Source: Cellulomonas wangsupingiae (lineage in GTDB: Bacteria; Actinomycetota; Actinomycetes; Actinomycetales; Cellulomonadaceae). Taken from it: a stretch of 64,000 bases of DNA. Where the stretch lies: the NCBI RefSeq assembly GCF_024508275.1, contig NZ_CP101989.1, positions 1,550,001 to 1,614,000 of the forward strand. Reading direction: 5' to 3'. Position 1 is the stretch's first letter. Every line of letters starts with the position of its first letter. Position numbers and translations under genes: made by a program. The notes under the pieces are model-generated. The model was not told the DNA's origin and searched no databases. It saw only the letters and a list, made by a program, of their open reading frames with translations. This document shows, in pieces, positions 7,765 to 17,379 of the stretch.

Positions 7765-8835
7765 TCAGCCTTCCGACGCCGCAGCGGTGCCGCCGTCGAG
7801 CGCGCGCACCGCGTCGGCCACGTCGGCCGCGGCCTGCGCGTTGCGCACGCCCGCCTCGGTCGCGGGGAACGGCACCACGACGTACCGCTGCTCGCGGACG
7901 GCCGTCAGCTGCGACGCGGCGGGGTGGGCGGCGAGGTAGTCCTTCTTCTTCTGTGCGGAGTTCCACGCCGAGTCCACGAGCACCAGGACGTCGGGGTCGG
8001 CGGCGACGACCTGCTCCCACCCGATCGACGTCCACGTGTCGTGCACGTCGGCGAACACGTTGCGCAGCCCCGCGGCCTCGAGCACCATCTGCGGCGCGCC
8101 GATGCCGGCGCCGACGTACGGCGTGTCCGTGCCCGACGACCACCACACGGCCGTGGCGCCGTCGACCGGCTCGACGGCGTCGAGCGTGGCCTGCTGCTCC
8201 TGCACGACCCGGTCCGCCGCCTCGGGCACGCCGAAGACGGCGCCGACCTCGCGGACCTCCGCGAACACGTCGTCGAACGTCAGCGGGTCGGGCTGGTACC
8301 CGGGGCTCTTGCAGGCGGCCGGTGACACGTACGTGGCGATGCCGAGGGCGGCGAGCGCCGGGCGCTCGCCCGCGCCGTCGGCGCTGAGGTTCGACTCCCA
8401 GCCCGCGTAGACCAGGTCCGGCTCCGCCTCCAGCAGCGCCTCGGGCCCCGGCACCTTGTCGGACAGCACGGGCACGTCGGCGACGTCGTCCGCCCACTGC
8501 TCGGGCACGGGGCCGTCGGCGAACGCCGTGCCGACGAGCACGTCGGCGAGCCCGAGCGCGAGCATCGTCTCGGTCGTCGAGGACTTGATGGTCACCACCC
8601 GCTGCGGCGGGGCGTCGAACGTGACCTCGGTCCCGCAGTTGTCGATCGTCACGGGCGTGTACCCGGCGCTCGACGCCTCGCCGGTCGCCGTCGCCGACGG
8701 GCCGGCCGCGGGGGTGCCGGCGCACGACGCGAGCACGAGGGCGCCGGCGACGACGGCGGCGGTGAGCGCCGGGCGACGCCCGTCGCGGGGCTGGGGCGGA
8801 CGGGTGTCGGGGCTGTGACGGCGCGCGCGAGGCAT
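7765..8835 (-). CDS. ABC importer substrate-binding lipoprotein (putative F420-0 or other cofactor/metal complex)
   Basis: A 356-residue lipoprotein. A signal peptide ends in VLASC (Cys about residue 38), followed by a low-complexity linker and a class III (BtuF/FhuD-like) binding fold from about residue 58. The segments QRVVTIKSSTTETMLALGLAD and AGWESNLSADGAGER match, from memory, the family labelled putative F420-0 ABC transporter binding protein. F420-0 is a coenzyme F420 precursor; that role is itself only predicted from gene neighbourhoods. The ATG at 8835 has a GGAGAG ribosome site. An LLM-class, possibly F420-using enzyme is encoded at 14.5 kb, which is suggestive but no proof. Iron-siderophore or corrinoid uptake are alternatives. 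Confidence 0.75.
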   Translation of the reverse strand: MPRARRHSPDTRPPQPRDGRRPALTAAVVAGALVLASCAGTPAAGPSATATGEASSAGYTPVTIDNCGTEVTFDAPPQRVVTIKSSTTETMLALGLADVLVGTAFADGPVPEQWADDVADVPVLSDKVPGPEALLEAEPDLVYAGWESNLSADGAGERPALAALGIATYVSPAACKSPGYQPDPLTFDDVFAEVREVGAVFGVPEAADRVVQEQQATLDAVEPVDGATAVWWSSGTDTPYVGAGIGAPQMVLEAAGLRNVFADVHDTWTSIGWEQVVAADPDVLVLVDSAWNSAQKKKDYLAAHPAASQLTAVREQRYVVVPFPATEAGVRNAQAAADVADAVRALDGGTAAASEG

Positions 8836-8938
8836 GGTCTCTCCGGGAGGTCGCTGCCGCGCACGCCGTCGGGCGCGGAGAGGGAGGGGACGGGCGCACG
8901 TCGCGCCGCGGAGGACCGTCCCAGCACGGGGCGGTGCG

Positions 8939-8979
8939 ACCCGACCAGAGCGACGGTCGGGTTCCGATGCGTCACCCTA
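8939..8979 (-). promoter_or_regulatory. Promoter -10 and leader hairpin of the ABC importer operon
   Basis: On the minus strand a -10 hexamer TAGGGT (8974-8979) is followed within about a dozen bases by a perfect 8-bp hairpin, ACCCGACC/GGTCGGGT (8939-8946 and 8955-8962), near the 5' end of a leader of about 130 bases. I could not match the leader to the cobalamin or any other riboswitch consensus. Confidence 0.4.
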
Positions 8980-9026
8980 GGCGCTCACCCCCGGCGCCGT
9001 GCAAGCGGGCGCCGCGGTGGCGCGCA

Positions 9027-9074
9027 CGGAGGGGCGGCGCGCGCGGACGAAGGTCCGCACCCACCGCCCCTCCG
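9027..9074 (-). terminator. Long hairpin downstream of the esterase gene
   Basis: An 11-bp stem CGGAGGGGCGG/CCGCCCCTCCG encloses an inner 6-bp hairpin GCGGAC/GTCCGC. It lies some 20 bases past the esterase stop codon on the minus strand, between that gene and the importer promoter, and is a good candidate terminator. Confidence 0.6.
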
Positions 9075-9097
9075 AGGGCCGAGCCACCCGCAGCGGG

Positions 9098-10504
9098 TCA
9101 GCCGACGGCGCAGCTCACCGTCGCGCCCGCACCGCTGCCGGTGCCCTGGAACCCGAACGTGGTGCTCTGCCCGGCCGCGAGGCGTCCGTTCCAGCCGGCG
9201 TTCGTCACGGTCGGCTGCGCCCCGCCGGTGGACTGGCCGTTCCACACCTGCGTCGCCGACGCACCGGAGGGCAGCGTCACGGTGACGCGCCACCCGCCGA
9301 TGGCGCTGCTGCCCGCCGTGACGGTGACGTCGGCGACGAAGCCGCCGGGCCAGCTGTTGGCGAGCCGGTAGCTCGCGGTGCAGCCCGCCCCGACCGTCGG
9401 CGACGGGGCGGGCGTCGGCGACACGGTCGGCGTGGGGCTGGGCGTGACGCTGGGCGTCGGGCTCGGCGACACGGTCGGCGTGACGGTCGGGCTCGGCGTC
9501 GGCCCGGGCCCGTCACCCCGCCAGGCATCGGTGAGGAACGCGGCGATCGTGTCCCAGCTCGGGTTCGGGGTGCCCTGCGTGACGGTCTCGCGGCAGCCGT
9601 CGGTGGTGCGGACCGTCTGCTGCCCGTACCGCACCGCGCTGGTGACGTCCGCGTGGCTGTGACCGGCACCGGGCACGGAGAAGAACTGGGTGTCGACGCA
9701 CGCCGCCTTGAGCGCGTCGTAGAGGATCTGGGTCTGCGCGTGGGGCACGACGTTGTCGCTGAGCCCGTGCAGCAGCATCATCGGGGGGTCCTGGGCGTCG
9801 ACGTACGCCAGGGGGTTGGCCTGCTGCGCCTTGGTGCGGCAGGTGGGGATCGCGCACCCCAGGAGCTGGGCCTCCGGAGCGTTCGGGCTGTCGTGGTCGA
9901 TGAAGCCGCCGGGGTCCTGCTCCTTGAGCCGCTGGAAGTCGGTGGGCCCGAAGAAGTCGACGCCCGCCTGCACGGCGCTCGAGACCCCGTAGAGGCCGAC
10001 CTGCCCCTCGAGGGACTCGACGCCGCCGGTCAGGGCAGCCATCGCGGCCACCCAGCCGCCGGACGAGTCGCCCATGGAGGCGAAGCGGTCCGGGTCCAGG
10101 CGGTACCTGTCGGCGTAGGCGCGCAGGTAGCGGATCGCGCCCTTGACGTCGTGGACCTGGGCCGGGAACTTCGCCTGCGAGCTGGACCGGACGCTGACCC
10201 CGGCGACGGCGATGCCGCGGGGGTTGAGCTGCTGGGCGATCGCCGCCGCACCCGACTTCCCGTCGTCCGAGGTCCACGCGGAGCCGGTCGACCAGATCAC
10301 CAGCGGCCACGGGCCGGGGCCGTCGGGCACGTAGAGGTCCAGGAGGTGCCCGCGGCTGCCGGGCGGGTCCGCGGTCGCGTACGGGATGTCGGTGGTGGTC
10401 TGGACGGCCTGCGCGGGGCTGCCGAGCGCGGCGACGGTCCCCGCGGCGGCGAGCGCGATCACCCCCAGCCAGGCGGCGGCTGACCTGCGGCGCGTTCTCG
10501 GCAT
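9098..10504 (-). CDS. Secreted alpha/beta-hydrolase esterase with C-terminal CBM2 module
   Basis: A 468-residue secreted enzyme, probably a carbohydrate esterase acting on plant cell-wall polysaccharide. A signal peptide (cleavage near AQA, residue 33) precedes an alpha/beta-hydrolase domain of the BD-FAE/carboxylesterase type. The nucleophile is Ser147 in GDSSGG, with likely Asp250 (HGLSDN) and His282 (GAGHSH). A Thr/Pro/Ser linker at about 325-370 leads to a family 2 carbohydrate-binding module, residues 370-468, with conserved surface tryptophans (NSWPGG, GGWRV, GWNG) and end cysteines. CBM2 binds cellulose or xylan. The ATG at 10504 is the only start that includes the whole signal peptide. 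It stands alone between the importer and the MocR gene. Confidence 0.9.
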   Translation of the reverse strand: MPRTRRRSAAAWLGVIALAAAGTVAALGSPAQAVQTTTDIPYATADPPGSRGHLLDLYVPDGPGPWPLVIWSTGSAWTSDDGKSGAAAIAQQLNPRGIAVAGVSVRSSSQAKFPAQVHDVKGAIRYLRAYADRYRLDPDRFASMGDSSGGWVAAMAALTGGVESLEGQVGLYGVSSAVQAGVDFFGPTDFQRLKEQDPGGFIDHDSPNAPEAQLLGCAIPTCRTKAQQANPLAYVDAQDPPMMLLHGLSDNVVPHAQTQILYDALKAACVDTQFFSVPGAGHSHADVTSAVRYGQQTVRTTDGCRETVTQGTPNPSWDTIAAFLTDAWRGDGPGPTPSPTVTPTVSPSPTPSVTPSPTPTVSPTPAPSPTVGAGCTASYRLANSWPGGFVADVTVTAGSSAIGGWRVTVTLPSGASATQVWNGQSTGGAQPTVTNAGWNGRLAAGQSTTFGFQGTGSGAGATVSCAVG

Positions 10505-10524
10505 CACGACGGCTCCCCTCGACG

Positions 10525-10542
10525 GTGTGGAACGATCGACAC
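10525..10542 (-). promoter_or_regulatory. Imperfect palindrome upstream of the esterase gene (possible operator)
   Basis: GTGTGGAACGATCGACAC is an 18-bp imperfect palindrome, seven of nine positions paired, about 20 bases before the esterase start. LacI-type sugar regulators in cellulolytic actinobacteria bind palindromes of this kind. A tandem pair of 11-bp repeats (ACCGGGCAGCA, 10601-10622) lies further upstream in the same 137-base gap. Confidence 0.3.
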
Positions 10543-10641
10543 ACTGACGACCCCGCGGGTGCGACGGCCACGGCCGAAACCATTCGTGTCCGGGATCTCC
10601 ACCGGGCAGCAACCGGGCAGCACCGGCCCGCGGTGGCGGCC

Positions 10642-12012
10642 TCACGGCTGCGCGGCCGCCACCAGCGCCGTCGCGACGGACTCCACGTCCTCGCTGCGCA
10701 GCACCCCGACGGTCACGCGCACGAAGCCGCCCGCGTGCGCGAGGTCGGAGAAGAACGGCCGTCCGCGTGCGACGCGCACGCCGGCGGCCTCCAGGCGCGC
10801 GAGCGCGGTCGGCTCGTCGTGGACGGGGACCCACATGTTGATGCCGTCGCCGGGCGGCACGTGCAGCCCTCGGCGCCCGAGCGCGGCGGCCAGGGCGCGG
10901 CGGCGCCCGTGGTAGACCCGCCGGGCGTGGGCGACCGCCTCGACGGCCTGCGTGTCGGTGAGCAGGTCGACGAGCACGTGCTGCAGCAGGCGGCTCGTCC
11001 ACCCGGGCCCCAGCATGCGCCGCGCGACCAACCGGTCCAGCACCACCGCCGGCCCGCCGACGGCGGCGATCCGCAGGTCGGGACCGTGGGACTTGGAGTA
11101 GGAGCGCACGTGCACCACCCGGTCCGGCAGCAGCGGACCCAGGCTGACGTCACGCGACGACGCGACCTCGCCCGAGTGGTCGTCCTCGACCACCCAGACC
11201 GAGGGGGCGGTGCGCAGCACGGTGGCCAGCTCGCGCGCCCGGGTGGGCGTCGTGCTGACCCCCGTCGGGTTGTGCGCGCGCGGTTGCAGCAGGACGACGC
11301 GCACGCCGGACCGCAGCGCGCCGGCGAGGGCGTCCGGGCGCGGCCCGTGGGCGTCCAGGGGGACGGCGACGCGGTCGAGGCCCAGGTGGTCGAGCAGGTC
11401 CAGGAGGGGCGGGAAGCCCGGGTCCTCGACGGCGACCCGGTCCCCGAAGCCGACGACCTGCTCCAGGACGCGGCTCAGCGCGTCCACGGCGCCGTCGACG
11501 ACGGTCAGGCGCTGCGCCCGGAACGGCCAGCCCGTGCGCAGCAGGCGCTCGAGCTCCGGCACCACCGGGTCGTCGAGGTAGCCGGTCGTGCGCGTCGCGG
11601 GCAGCCGGCGGGCCACGCGTGCCAGGGCAGGGGCCAGGTCCGGCAGCAGCTCGGGGTCGGGCGCGCCACCGGCCAGGTCGAGCCGCGCGGCGGGTGCGTC
11701 CGCCAGGTCCCGGTACCGGGGCGGGACGCGGCTCGCGGGTCCGGGCAGGACCGAGGTGCCGGCGCGCCCCCGCGAGATGACCAGGCCGGCGGTCGCGAGC
11801 GTCCGCCAGGCCGAGCCGACCGTCGCCGGGCTGACGCCGAGCGCGCCGGCGAGCTGGCGCACCGTCGGCAGCCGGTCCCCGGGCAGGAGGTCACCGGTGT
11901 GGACGAGCCGCGCGACGGTCGCGGCGATCGCGCGGGGGGACCGGCCCTCGACGAGTGCCGCGAGCTCCTGCGGTGACATGCGGGCATCGTCGCGTGCCGC
12001 TGTTGCGGCCAC
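10642..12012 (-). CDS. MocR/GntR-type transcriptional regulator with aminotransferase-like domain
   Basis: A regulator that joins an N-terminal winged-helix GntR domain (about residues 12-90, including SPATVGSAWRTL) to a fold-type I aminotransferase domain. PLP-binding features are visible: HNPTG near 248-251 and SYSKSHGP with Lys307. MocR proteins sense PLP, amines or amino acids and usually bind direct repeats. It is divergent from the pyrimidine-catabolism operon, which includes a PLP aminotransferase, so it is the likely local regulator. The start is uncertain: GTG at 12012 gives 456 residues, while ATG at 11979 gives 445 and begins closer to the conserved helix. Neither has a clear ribosome site. 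Confidence 0.85.
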   Translation of the reverse strand: MAATAARDDARMSPQELAALVEGRSPRAIAATVARLVHTGDLLPGDRLPTVRQLAGALGVSPATVGSAWRTLATAGLVISRGRAGTSVLPGPASRVPPRYRDLADAPAARLDLAGGAPDPELLPDLAPALARVARRLPATRTTGYLDDPVVPELERLLRTGWPFRAQRLTVVDGAVDALSRVLEQVVGFGDRVAVEDPGFPPLLDLLDHLGLDRVAVPLDAHGPRPDALAGALRSGVRVVLLQPRAHNPTGVSTTPTRARELATVLRTAPSVWVVEDDHSGEVASSRDVSLGPLLPDRVVHVRSYSKSHGPDLRIAAVGGPAVVLDRLVARRMLGPGWTSRLLQHVLVDLLTDTQAVEAVAHARRVYHGRRRALAAALGRRGLHVPPGDGINMWVPVHDEPTALARLEAAGVRVARGRPFFSDLAHAGGFVRVTVGVLRSEDVESVATALVAAAQP

Positions 12013-12081
12013 GTGTCCGGGGTGGGTCGGTGTCCGGACGGGCCGCGGCCGGGAAGTTCACTCCCGCGTGCCGGGAAGTTC
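12013..12081. promoter_or_regulatory. Paired direct repeats between MocR and the pyrimidine operon (candidate operator)
   Basis: Two 12-bp direct repeats GCCGGGAAGTTC start at 12048 and 12070, 22 bases apart, which is two helical turns. A second pair, GTGTCCGG, starts at 12013 and 12030. Direct repeats on one helix face are the usual target of dimeric MocR regulators. The site lies in the divergent promoter region, 120-150 bases before the first catabolic gene. Confidence 0.5.
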
Positions 12082-12200
12082 CCGGGCGGCAAAGGACCCG
12101 TGACGCCGCCGAAATGTCCAAGCCGGACAGTCACGTCCCAACCCGGCGGCAGGCGCACAGCGCCCCCGTGCCGGCCGCCGCTCGTGACACCGGAGGACCC

Positions 12201-13049
12201 ATGACCGTCGTGCGCGTCGCCTTCACCCAGGCCACCTGGACCGGGGACAAGGAGTCGATGATCCGCCTCCACGAGGACTGGACGCGCGAGGCGGCCTCCG
12301 CGGGTGCGCAGGTCATCGCGTTCCAGGAGCTGTTCTACGGCCCGTACTTCGGCATCACGCAGGACACGGCGTACTACGACTACGCCGAGCCCGTGCCCGG
12401 CCCGACCACGCAGCGCTTCAGCGCGCTGGCCGCCGACCTCGGCATCGTCGTCGTGCTGCCGATCTACGAGGAGGACCAGCCCGGGGTCCTGTACAACACC
12501 GCCGTCGTCATCGACGCGGACGGCACCGTGCTCGGCCGGTACCGCAAGCACCACATCCCGCACCTGCCCAAGTTCTGGGAGAAGTTCTACTTCCGCCCCG
12601 GCAACCTCGGGTACCCGGTGTTCGACACCGCGGCCGGGCGCATCGGCGTCAACATCTGCTACGACCGGCACTTCCCGGAGGGCTGGCGCGTGCTGGCCCT
12701 CCACGGGGCGCAGATCGTCTTCAACCCGAACGCCACCGCGCCCGGCATCTCCAACCGGCTCTGGGAGATCGAGCAGCCGGCGGCCGCCGTCGCCAACGGG
12801 TACTACGTCGTCGCCAACAACAGGGTGGGGCTCGAGGACAACGAGTACGGCGACGAGGCCGTGGACTTCTACGGCTCGTCGTACGCGGTGGGACCCGACG
12901 GGAGCTACGTCGGGGAGGTCGGGTCGTCGAGCGAGAACCAGCTCCTCGTCCGCGACCTCGACCTCGACAAGGTCCGCGAGGTGCGCGAGCGCTGGCAGTT
13001 CTTCCGCGACCGCCGGCCCGACGCCTACGCGCCGATCGTCGCCCCCTGA
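12201..13049 (+). CDS. Nitrilase-superfamily N-carbamoyl-beta-alanine amidohydrolase (beta-ureidopropionase)
   Basis: A 282-residue carbon-nitrogen hydrolase expected to split N-carbamoyl-beta-alanine (or a related carbamoyl amino acid) into amino acid, CO2 and ammonia, the third step of reductive pyrimidine breakdown. The catalytic triad is visible: Glu43 (FQELFY), Lys116 (RYRKHHIP), Cys153 (NICYDRHFPE). The segment HLPKFWEKFYFRPG is typical of beta-ureidopropionases. The ATG at 12201 follows a GGAGGA site. It is the first gene of the cluster and is followed 25 bases later by dihydropyrimidinase, which supplies its substrate. D-carbamoylase activity on hydantoin products is an alternative. 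Confidence 0.9.
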   Translation: MTVVRVAFTQATWTGDKESMIRLHEDWTREAASAGAQVIAFQELFYGPYFGITQDTAYYDYAEPVPGPTTQRFSALAADLGIVVVLPIYEEDQPGVLYNTAVVIDADGTVLGRYRKHHIPHLPKFWEKFYFRPGNLGYPVFDTAAGRIGVNICYDRHFPEGWRVLALHGAQIVFNPNATAPGISNRLWEIEQPAAAVANGYYVVANNRVGLEDNEYGDEAVDFYGSSYAVGPDGSYVGEVGSSSENQLLVRDLDLDKVREVRERWQFFRDRRPDAYAPIVAP

Positions 13050-13074
13050 CCGCACGTCCCGAGGAAGGAGCCCC

Positions 13075-14496
13075 ATGCCCACCACGCTCATCCGCGGCGG
13101 CACGGTCGTGTCGGCCACCGGCCGGGTCGCGGCCGACGTGCTCGTCGACGGCGAGACCGTCGCCGCCGTCCTGGCACCCGGCTCGACGCTGCTCGGCCAC
13201 GACCTCGCGGCGTCCGTCGACCGGGTCCTCGACGCCACCGGCCGGTACGTCGTGCCCGGCGGCGTCGACGCCCACACCCACATGGAGCTCCCGTTCGGCG
13301 GCACCGCGGCGTCGGACACCTTCGAGACCGGCACGCGAGCCGCCGCGTGGGGAGGCACGACGACGATCATCGACTTCGCGGTGCAGCGCGCGGGCGAGCG
13401 CGTCCAGGACGGGCTCGCCGCGTGGCACGCCAAGGCGGCGGGGCGCTGCGCGGTGGACTACGCGTTCCACCAGATCATCGGTGGCGTCGACGACGACTCC
13501 CTGAAGGCCATGGCGACCCTCGTGGACGAGGGCATCACGAGCTACAAGCTGTTCATGGCGTACCCCGGCGTGTTCTACGCCGACGACGCGCAGATCCTGC
13601 GCGCCATGCAGCAGGCGGCCGAGCTGGGGCTGCTGACGATGATGCACGCCGAGAACGGGCCGGCGATCGACGTGCTCGCCGCCCAGCTCGTCGAGCAGGG
13701 GAGGACCGGCCCGTACTTTCACGGCGTCGCCCGCGCGTGGCAGCTCGAGGAGGAGGCCACGCACCGCGCGATCATGCTGGCCGACGTCACGCGCGCGCCC
13801 CTGTACGTCGTCCACGTGTCCGCCAAGCAGGCCGTGCAGCAGCTCGCGTGGGCGCGGGACGCCGGCAGGAACGTCTTCGGCGAGACGTGCCCGCAGTACC
13901 TGTACCTCTCGCTGGAGGAGCAGCTCGGCGCCCCCGGCTTCGAGGGCGCGAAGTGGGTGTGCTCGACGCCCCTGCGTGCCCGCGCCGAGGGGCACCAGGA
14001 GCACATGTGGCGGGCCCTGCGCACCAACGACGTGCAGATGGTGTCCACGGACCACTGCCCGTTCTGCTTCAAGGGCCAGAAGGAGCTCGGCGTCGACGAC
14101 TTCCGGGCGATCCCCAACGGCATCGGGTCGGTGGAGCACCGCATGGACCTCATGTACCAGGGCGTCGTGACGGGGGAGATCACCCTGGAACGGTGGGTCG
14201 AGATCACCTCGACGACGCCCGCGCGGATGTTCGGGCTGTACGGGCGCAAGGGCGTCGTCGCACCCGGCGCCGACGCCGACCTCGTCGTCTACGACCCGGC
14301 GGGGCACACGTCCATCGGCGTCGGGGCCACGCACCACATGAACATGGACCACTCCGCCTGGGAGGGGGTCGAGGTCGACGGGCACGTCGACCTCGTGATG
14401 TCCCGGGGCGAGGTCCTCGTCGACGCCGACGGCTACCACGGCCGCCCCGGGCACGGGCGCTACCTGCGGCGCGACCTGTCGCAGTACCTGGTCTGA
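13075..14496 (+). CDS. hydA: Dihydropyrimidinase (D-hydantoinase)
   Basis: A 473-residue cyclic amidohydrolase that opens 5,6-dihydrouracil or dihydrothymine (and hydantoins) to carbamoyl amino acids. The metal site is clear: HTH in DAHTHME near residues 65-68, the carboxylated Lys in TSYKLFMAYPG, His in MHAENG, His in YVVHVS, and Asp in STDHCPF. Length fits the family (about 460-480). The ATG at 13075 has the site GAGGAAGGAG. It lies between beta-ureidopropionase and the LLM gene in one transcription unit. Confidence 0.94.
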   Translation: MPTTLIRGGTVVSATGRVAADVLVDGETVAAVLAPGSTLLGHDLAASVDRVLDATGRYVVPGGVDAHTHMELPFGGTAASDTFETGTRAAAWGGTTTIIDFAVQRAGERVQDGLAAWHAKAAGRCAVDYAFHQIIGGVDDDSLKAMATLVDEGITSYKLFMAYPGVFYADDAQILRAMQQAAELGLLTMMHAENGPAIDVLAAQLVEQGRTGPYFHGVARAWQLEEEATHRAIMLADVTRAPLYVVHVSAKQAVQQLAWARDAGRNVFGETCPQYLYLSLEEQLGAPGFEGAKWVCSTPLRARAEGHQEHMWRALRTNDVQMVSTDHCPFCFKGQKELGVDDFRAIPNGIGSVEHRMDLMYQGVVTGEITLERWVEITSTTPARMFGLYGRKGVVAPGADADLVVYDPAGHTSIGVGATHHMNMDHSAWEGVEVDGHVDLVMSRGEVLVDADGYHGRPGHGRYLRRDLSQYLV

Positions 14497-14507
14497 GGGG
14501 CAGCGCG

Positions 14508-15566
14508 ATGGACTTCGGCGTCGTCCTGCAGACGAACCCCCCGGCCTGGCGCACGGTCGACCTCGCCCGGCAGGCCGAGACCCACGGGTTCTCGCACGTG
14601 TGGACGTTCGACTCCCACCTGCTGTGGCAGGAGCCGTTCGTCATCTACTCCGCGATCCTCGCGGCGACCCGCAAGGTCGTGGTCGGGCCGATGGTGACCA
14701 ACCCGGCCACCCGCGACTGGACGGTCCTCGCGTCGCTGTTCGCGACGCTGAACGAGATGTACGGCAACCGCACCGTCTGCGGCATCGGCCGCGGCGACTC
14801 GGCGGTCCGGACGCTCAACGGCCGCCCGTCAGACCTCGCGACGCTGCGCGAGGCCGTGCACGTCATCCGCGAGCTGGCGAACGACCGGCCTGCCGACCTG
14901 GGCCCGCGCACCGTGCGGTTCCCGTGGTCGACGGGGTCGACCCTCGAGGTCTGGGTCGCCGCCTACGGGCCGCGGGCCCTGGAGCTCACCGGTCAGGTCG
15001 GGGACGGCTTCATCCTGCAGCTGGCCGACCCCGACGTCGCGCGGTGGATGGTCCGGGCCGTGCGCGACTCCGCCGAGGCGGCGGGACGGGACCCCGGGGA
15101 CGTCAGGATCTGCGTCGCGGCGCCGGCGTACGTCGGCGACGGCGCGTCACCGGCCGACCGTGCGCACATGCGCGAGCAGTGCCGCTGGTTCGGGGGGATG
15201 GTCGGCAACCACGTCGCCGACATCGTCCGCCGCTACGGCACCGCCTCGGCGATCCCGCAGGCGCTGACCGACTACGTCCGCGACCGCGAGGGGTACGACT
15301 ACAACGAGCACGGCCGCGCCGGCAGCACGCACGCCGCGTTCGTCCCCGACGAGATCGTCGAGCGGTTCTGCCTGCTCGGGTCGCCCCACGAGCACGTCGA
15401 GCGGCTGCGGGAGCTGCAGGCGCTCGGGTGCGACCAGTTCGCCGTGTACCTGCAGCACGACGCCAAGGAGGAGACGCTGCGGCTCTACGGCGAGCGCGTG
15501 ATCCCCGCGATGGCCGAGCACGTCGTCGCGACGGCGACCAGCACTCCCGCGCGGGCCACCGCATGA
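14508..15566 (+). CDS. LLM-class flavin/F420-dependent oxidoreductase (pyrimidine-cluster type)
   Basis: A 352-residue luciferase-like (TIM-barrel) oxidoreductase. The N-terminal FGVVLQTNPPAWRTVDLARQ, the WTFDSHLLWQEPF segment and GIGRGDSAV are typical of an LLM subfamily that I recall being found beside dihydropyrimidinase genes and annotated as F420-dependent. The reaction is unknown. No dihydropyrimidine dehydrogenase is encoded in the window, so it could perform the reductive first step, or oxidise a different cyclic substrate. The ATG at 14508 is 11 bases after the hydA stop, and its TGA overlaps the ATG of the next permease gene, so it is tied to uptake. Confidence 0.85.
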   Translation: MDFGVVLQTNPPAWRTVDLARQAETHGFSHVWTFDSHLLWQEPFVIYSAILAATRKVVVGPMVTNPATRDWTVLASLFATLNEMYGNRTVCGIGRGDSAVRTLNGRPSDLATLREAVHVIRELANDRPADLGPRTVRFPWSTGSTLEVWVAAYGPRALELTGQVGDGFILQLADPDVARWMVRAVRDSAEAAGRDPGDVRICVAAPAYVGDGASPADRAHMREQCRWFGGMVGNHVADIVRRYGTASAIPQALTDYVRDREGYDYNEHGRAGSTHAAFVPDEIVERFCLLGSPHEHVERLRELQALGCDQFAVYLQHDAKEETLRLYGERVIPAMAEHVVATATSTPARATA

Positions 15567-16512
15567 GCGCGGCCACGGTCCCGGCGTCGACCGCGATCCC
15601 GGCCGCGCCACCCCGCACCGCCGCGGCACCTGCGACCCTGCCCGCGCGGCTGCTGCGCGCGCGGCCGCTCGTCGCGGTCGCGTCGGTGCTCGCCGTCGTC
15701 GCGCTGTGGGAGCTGTACAAGTGGCTGGGCCCGGAGCAGGGGTGGGCGCTCGGCGAGGACCGCGTGCTGCCCCGCACGACCGACCTGGCCATGCCGCACA
15801 CGTGGCAGGTGCTCACCCGCCTGACCGCGCCGGTGTCCGGCGCGACGGGTGCCGACGTGCTGTGGCTGGCGGTGCTGCGGGCGGCCGCGGCCTCCTTCGG
15901 TGTCGCGCTGGTGGGGTGGACCATCGGCGTGCTCGTGGGTGCCGTGCTGGCGGTCGCGATGCAGCGGGTCCGGGTGGTCGAGGCCGCGGTGCTGCCCCTG
16001 GTCGTGCTGTCGCAGACCGTCCCCCTCATCGCGCTCGCACCGCTCGTGCGGTCCTGGGGCGGGCAGCTCGAGCTCGGTGCGTTCGCGTGGCAGCCGTGGA
16101 TGTCCGTCGCGGTCATCGCGAGCTACCTCGCGTTCTTCCCCGTGGCGGTCGGCATGCTGCGCGGCCTGCAGTCGCCCGACGCGATCCACGTCGAGCTCCT
16201 GCGCTCCTACGGCGCGGGGTGGGGGAGCACCCTGCTGCGCCTGCGGCTGCCCGCCGCCGTGCCGTACCTGCTGCCCGCGCTGCGGCTGGCCGCCGCGAAC
16301 GCGGTCGTCGGAACGGTCGTCGCGGAGGTCGCCACGGGGCTGCCGGGCGGGCTGGGGCGGACGATCCTCGAGTTCGCCAACTTCGCCGCGAGCGACCCGC
16401 CCAAGCCGTGGGCGCCGATCCTCGGCGCGGTCCTGCTCGGCCTGGTCGCCGCGGGTCTCGTGGCCCTGCTGGGACGCGCGCTGCGCCGCTACCGCCGCGT
16501 GGAGGTGGCCTC

Positions 16513-16516
<4 letters not shown>
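15563..16516 (+). CDS. ABC importer permease 1 (SsuC/TauC/ThiX type)
   Basis: A 317-residue permease with about six membrane segments. The coupling motif around ELLRSYGAGWGSTLLRLRLP is characteristic of the nitrate/sulfonate/pyrimidine-precursor importer class. Its ATG overlaps the LLM gene stop (ATGA). With the ATPase and second permease downstream it forms a heterodimeric channel. The cluster suggests uptake of a pyrimidine, hydantoin or ureide. Confidence 0.88.

Positions 16517-17375
<859 letters not shown>

Positions 17376-17379
<4 letters not shown>

Noticed and set aside
8836..8995. A cobalamin riboswitch before the BtuF/FecB-type importer
   Set aside because: I looked for the GCCACTG box and the other conserved cobalamin elements and did not find them.
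9378..9662. A Gly/Val/Thr repeat-like open frame on the plus strand over the esterase
   Set aside because: It is the antisense of the Thr/Pro/Ser linker of the esterase-CBM2 gene and has no start context.
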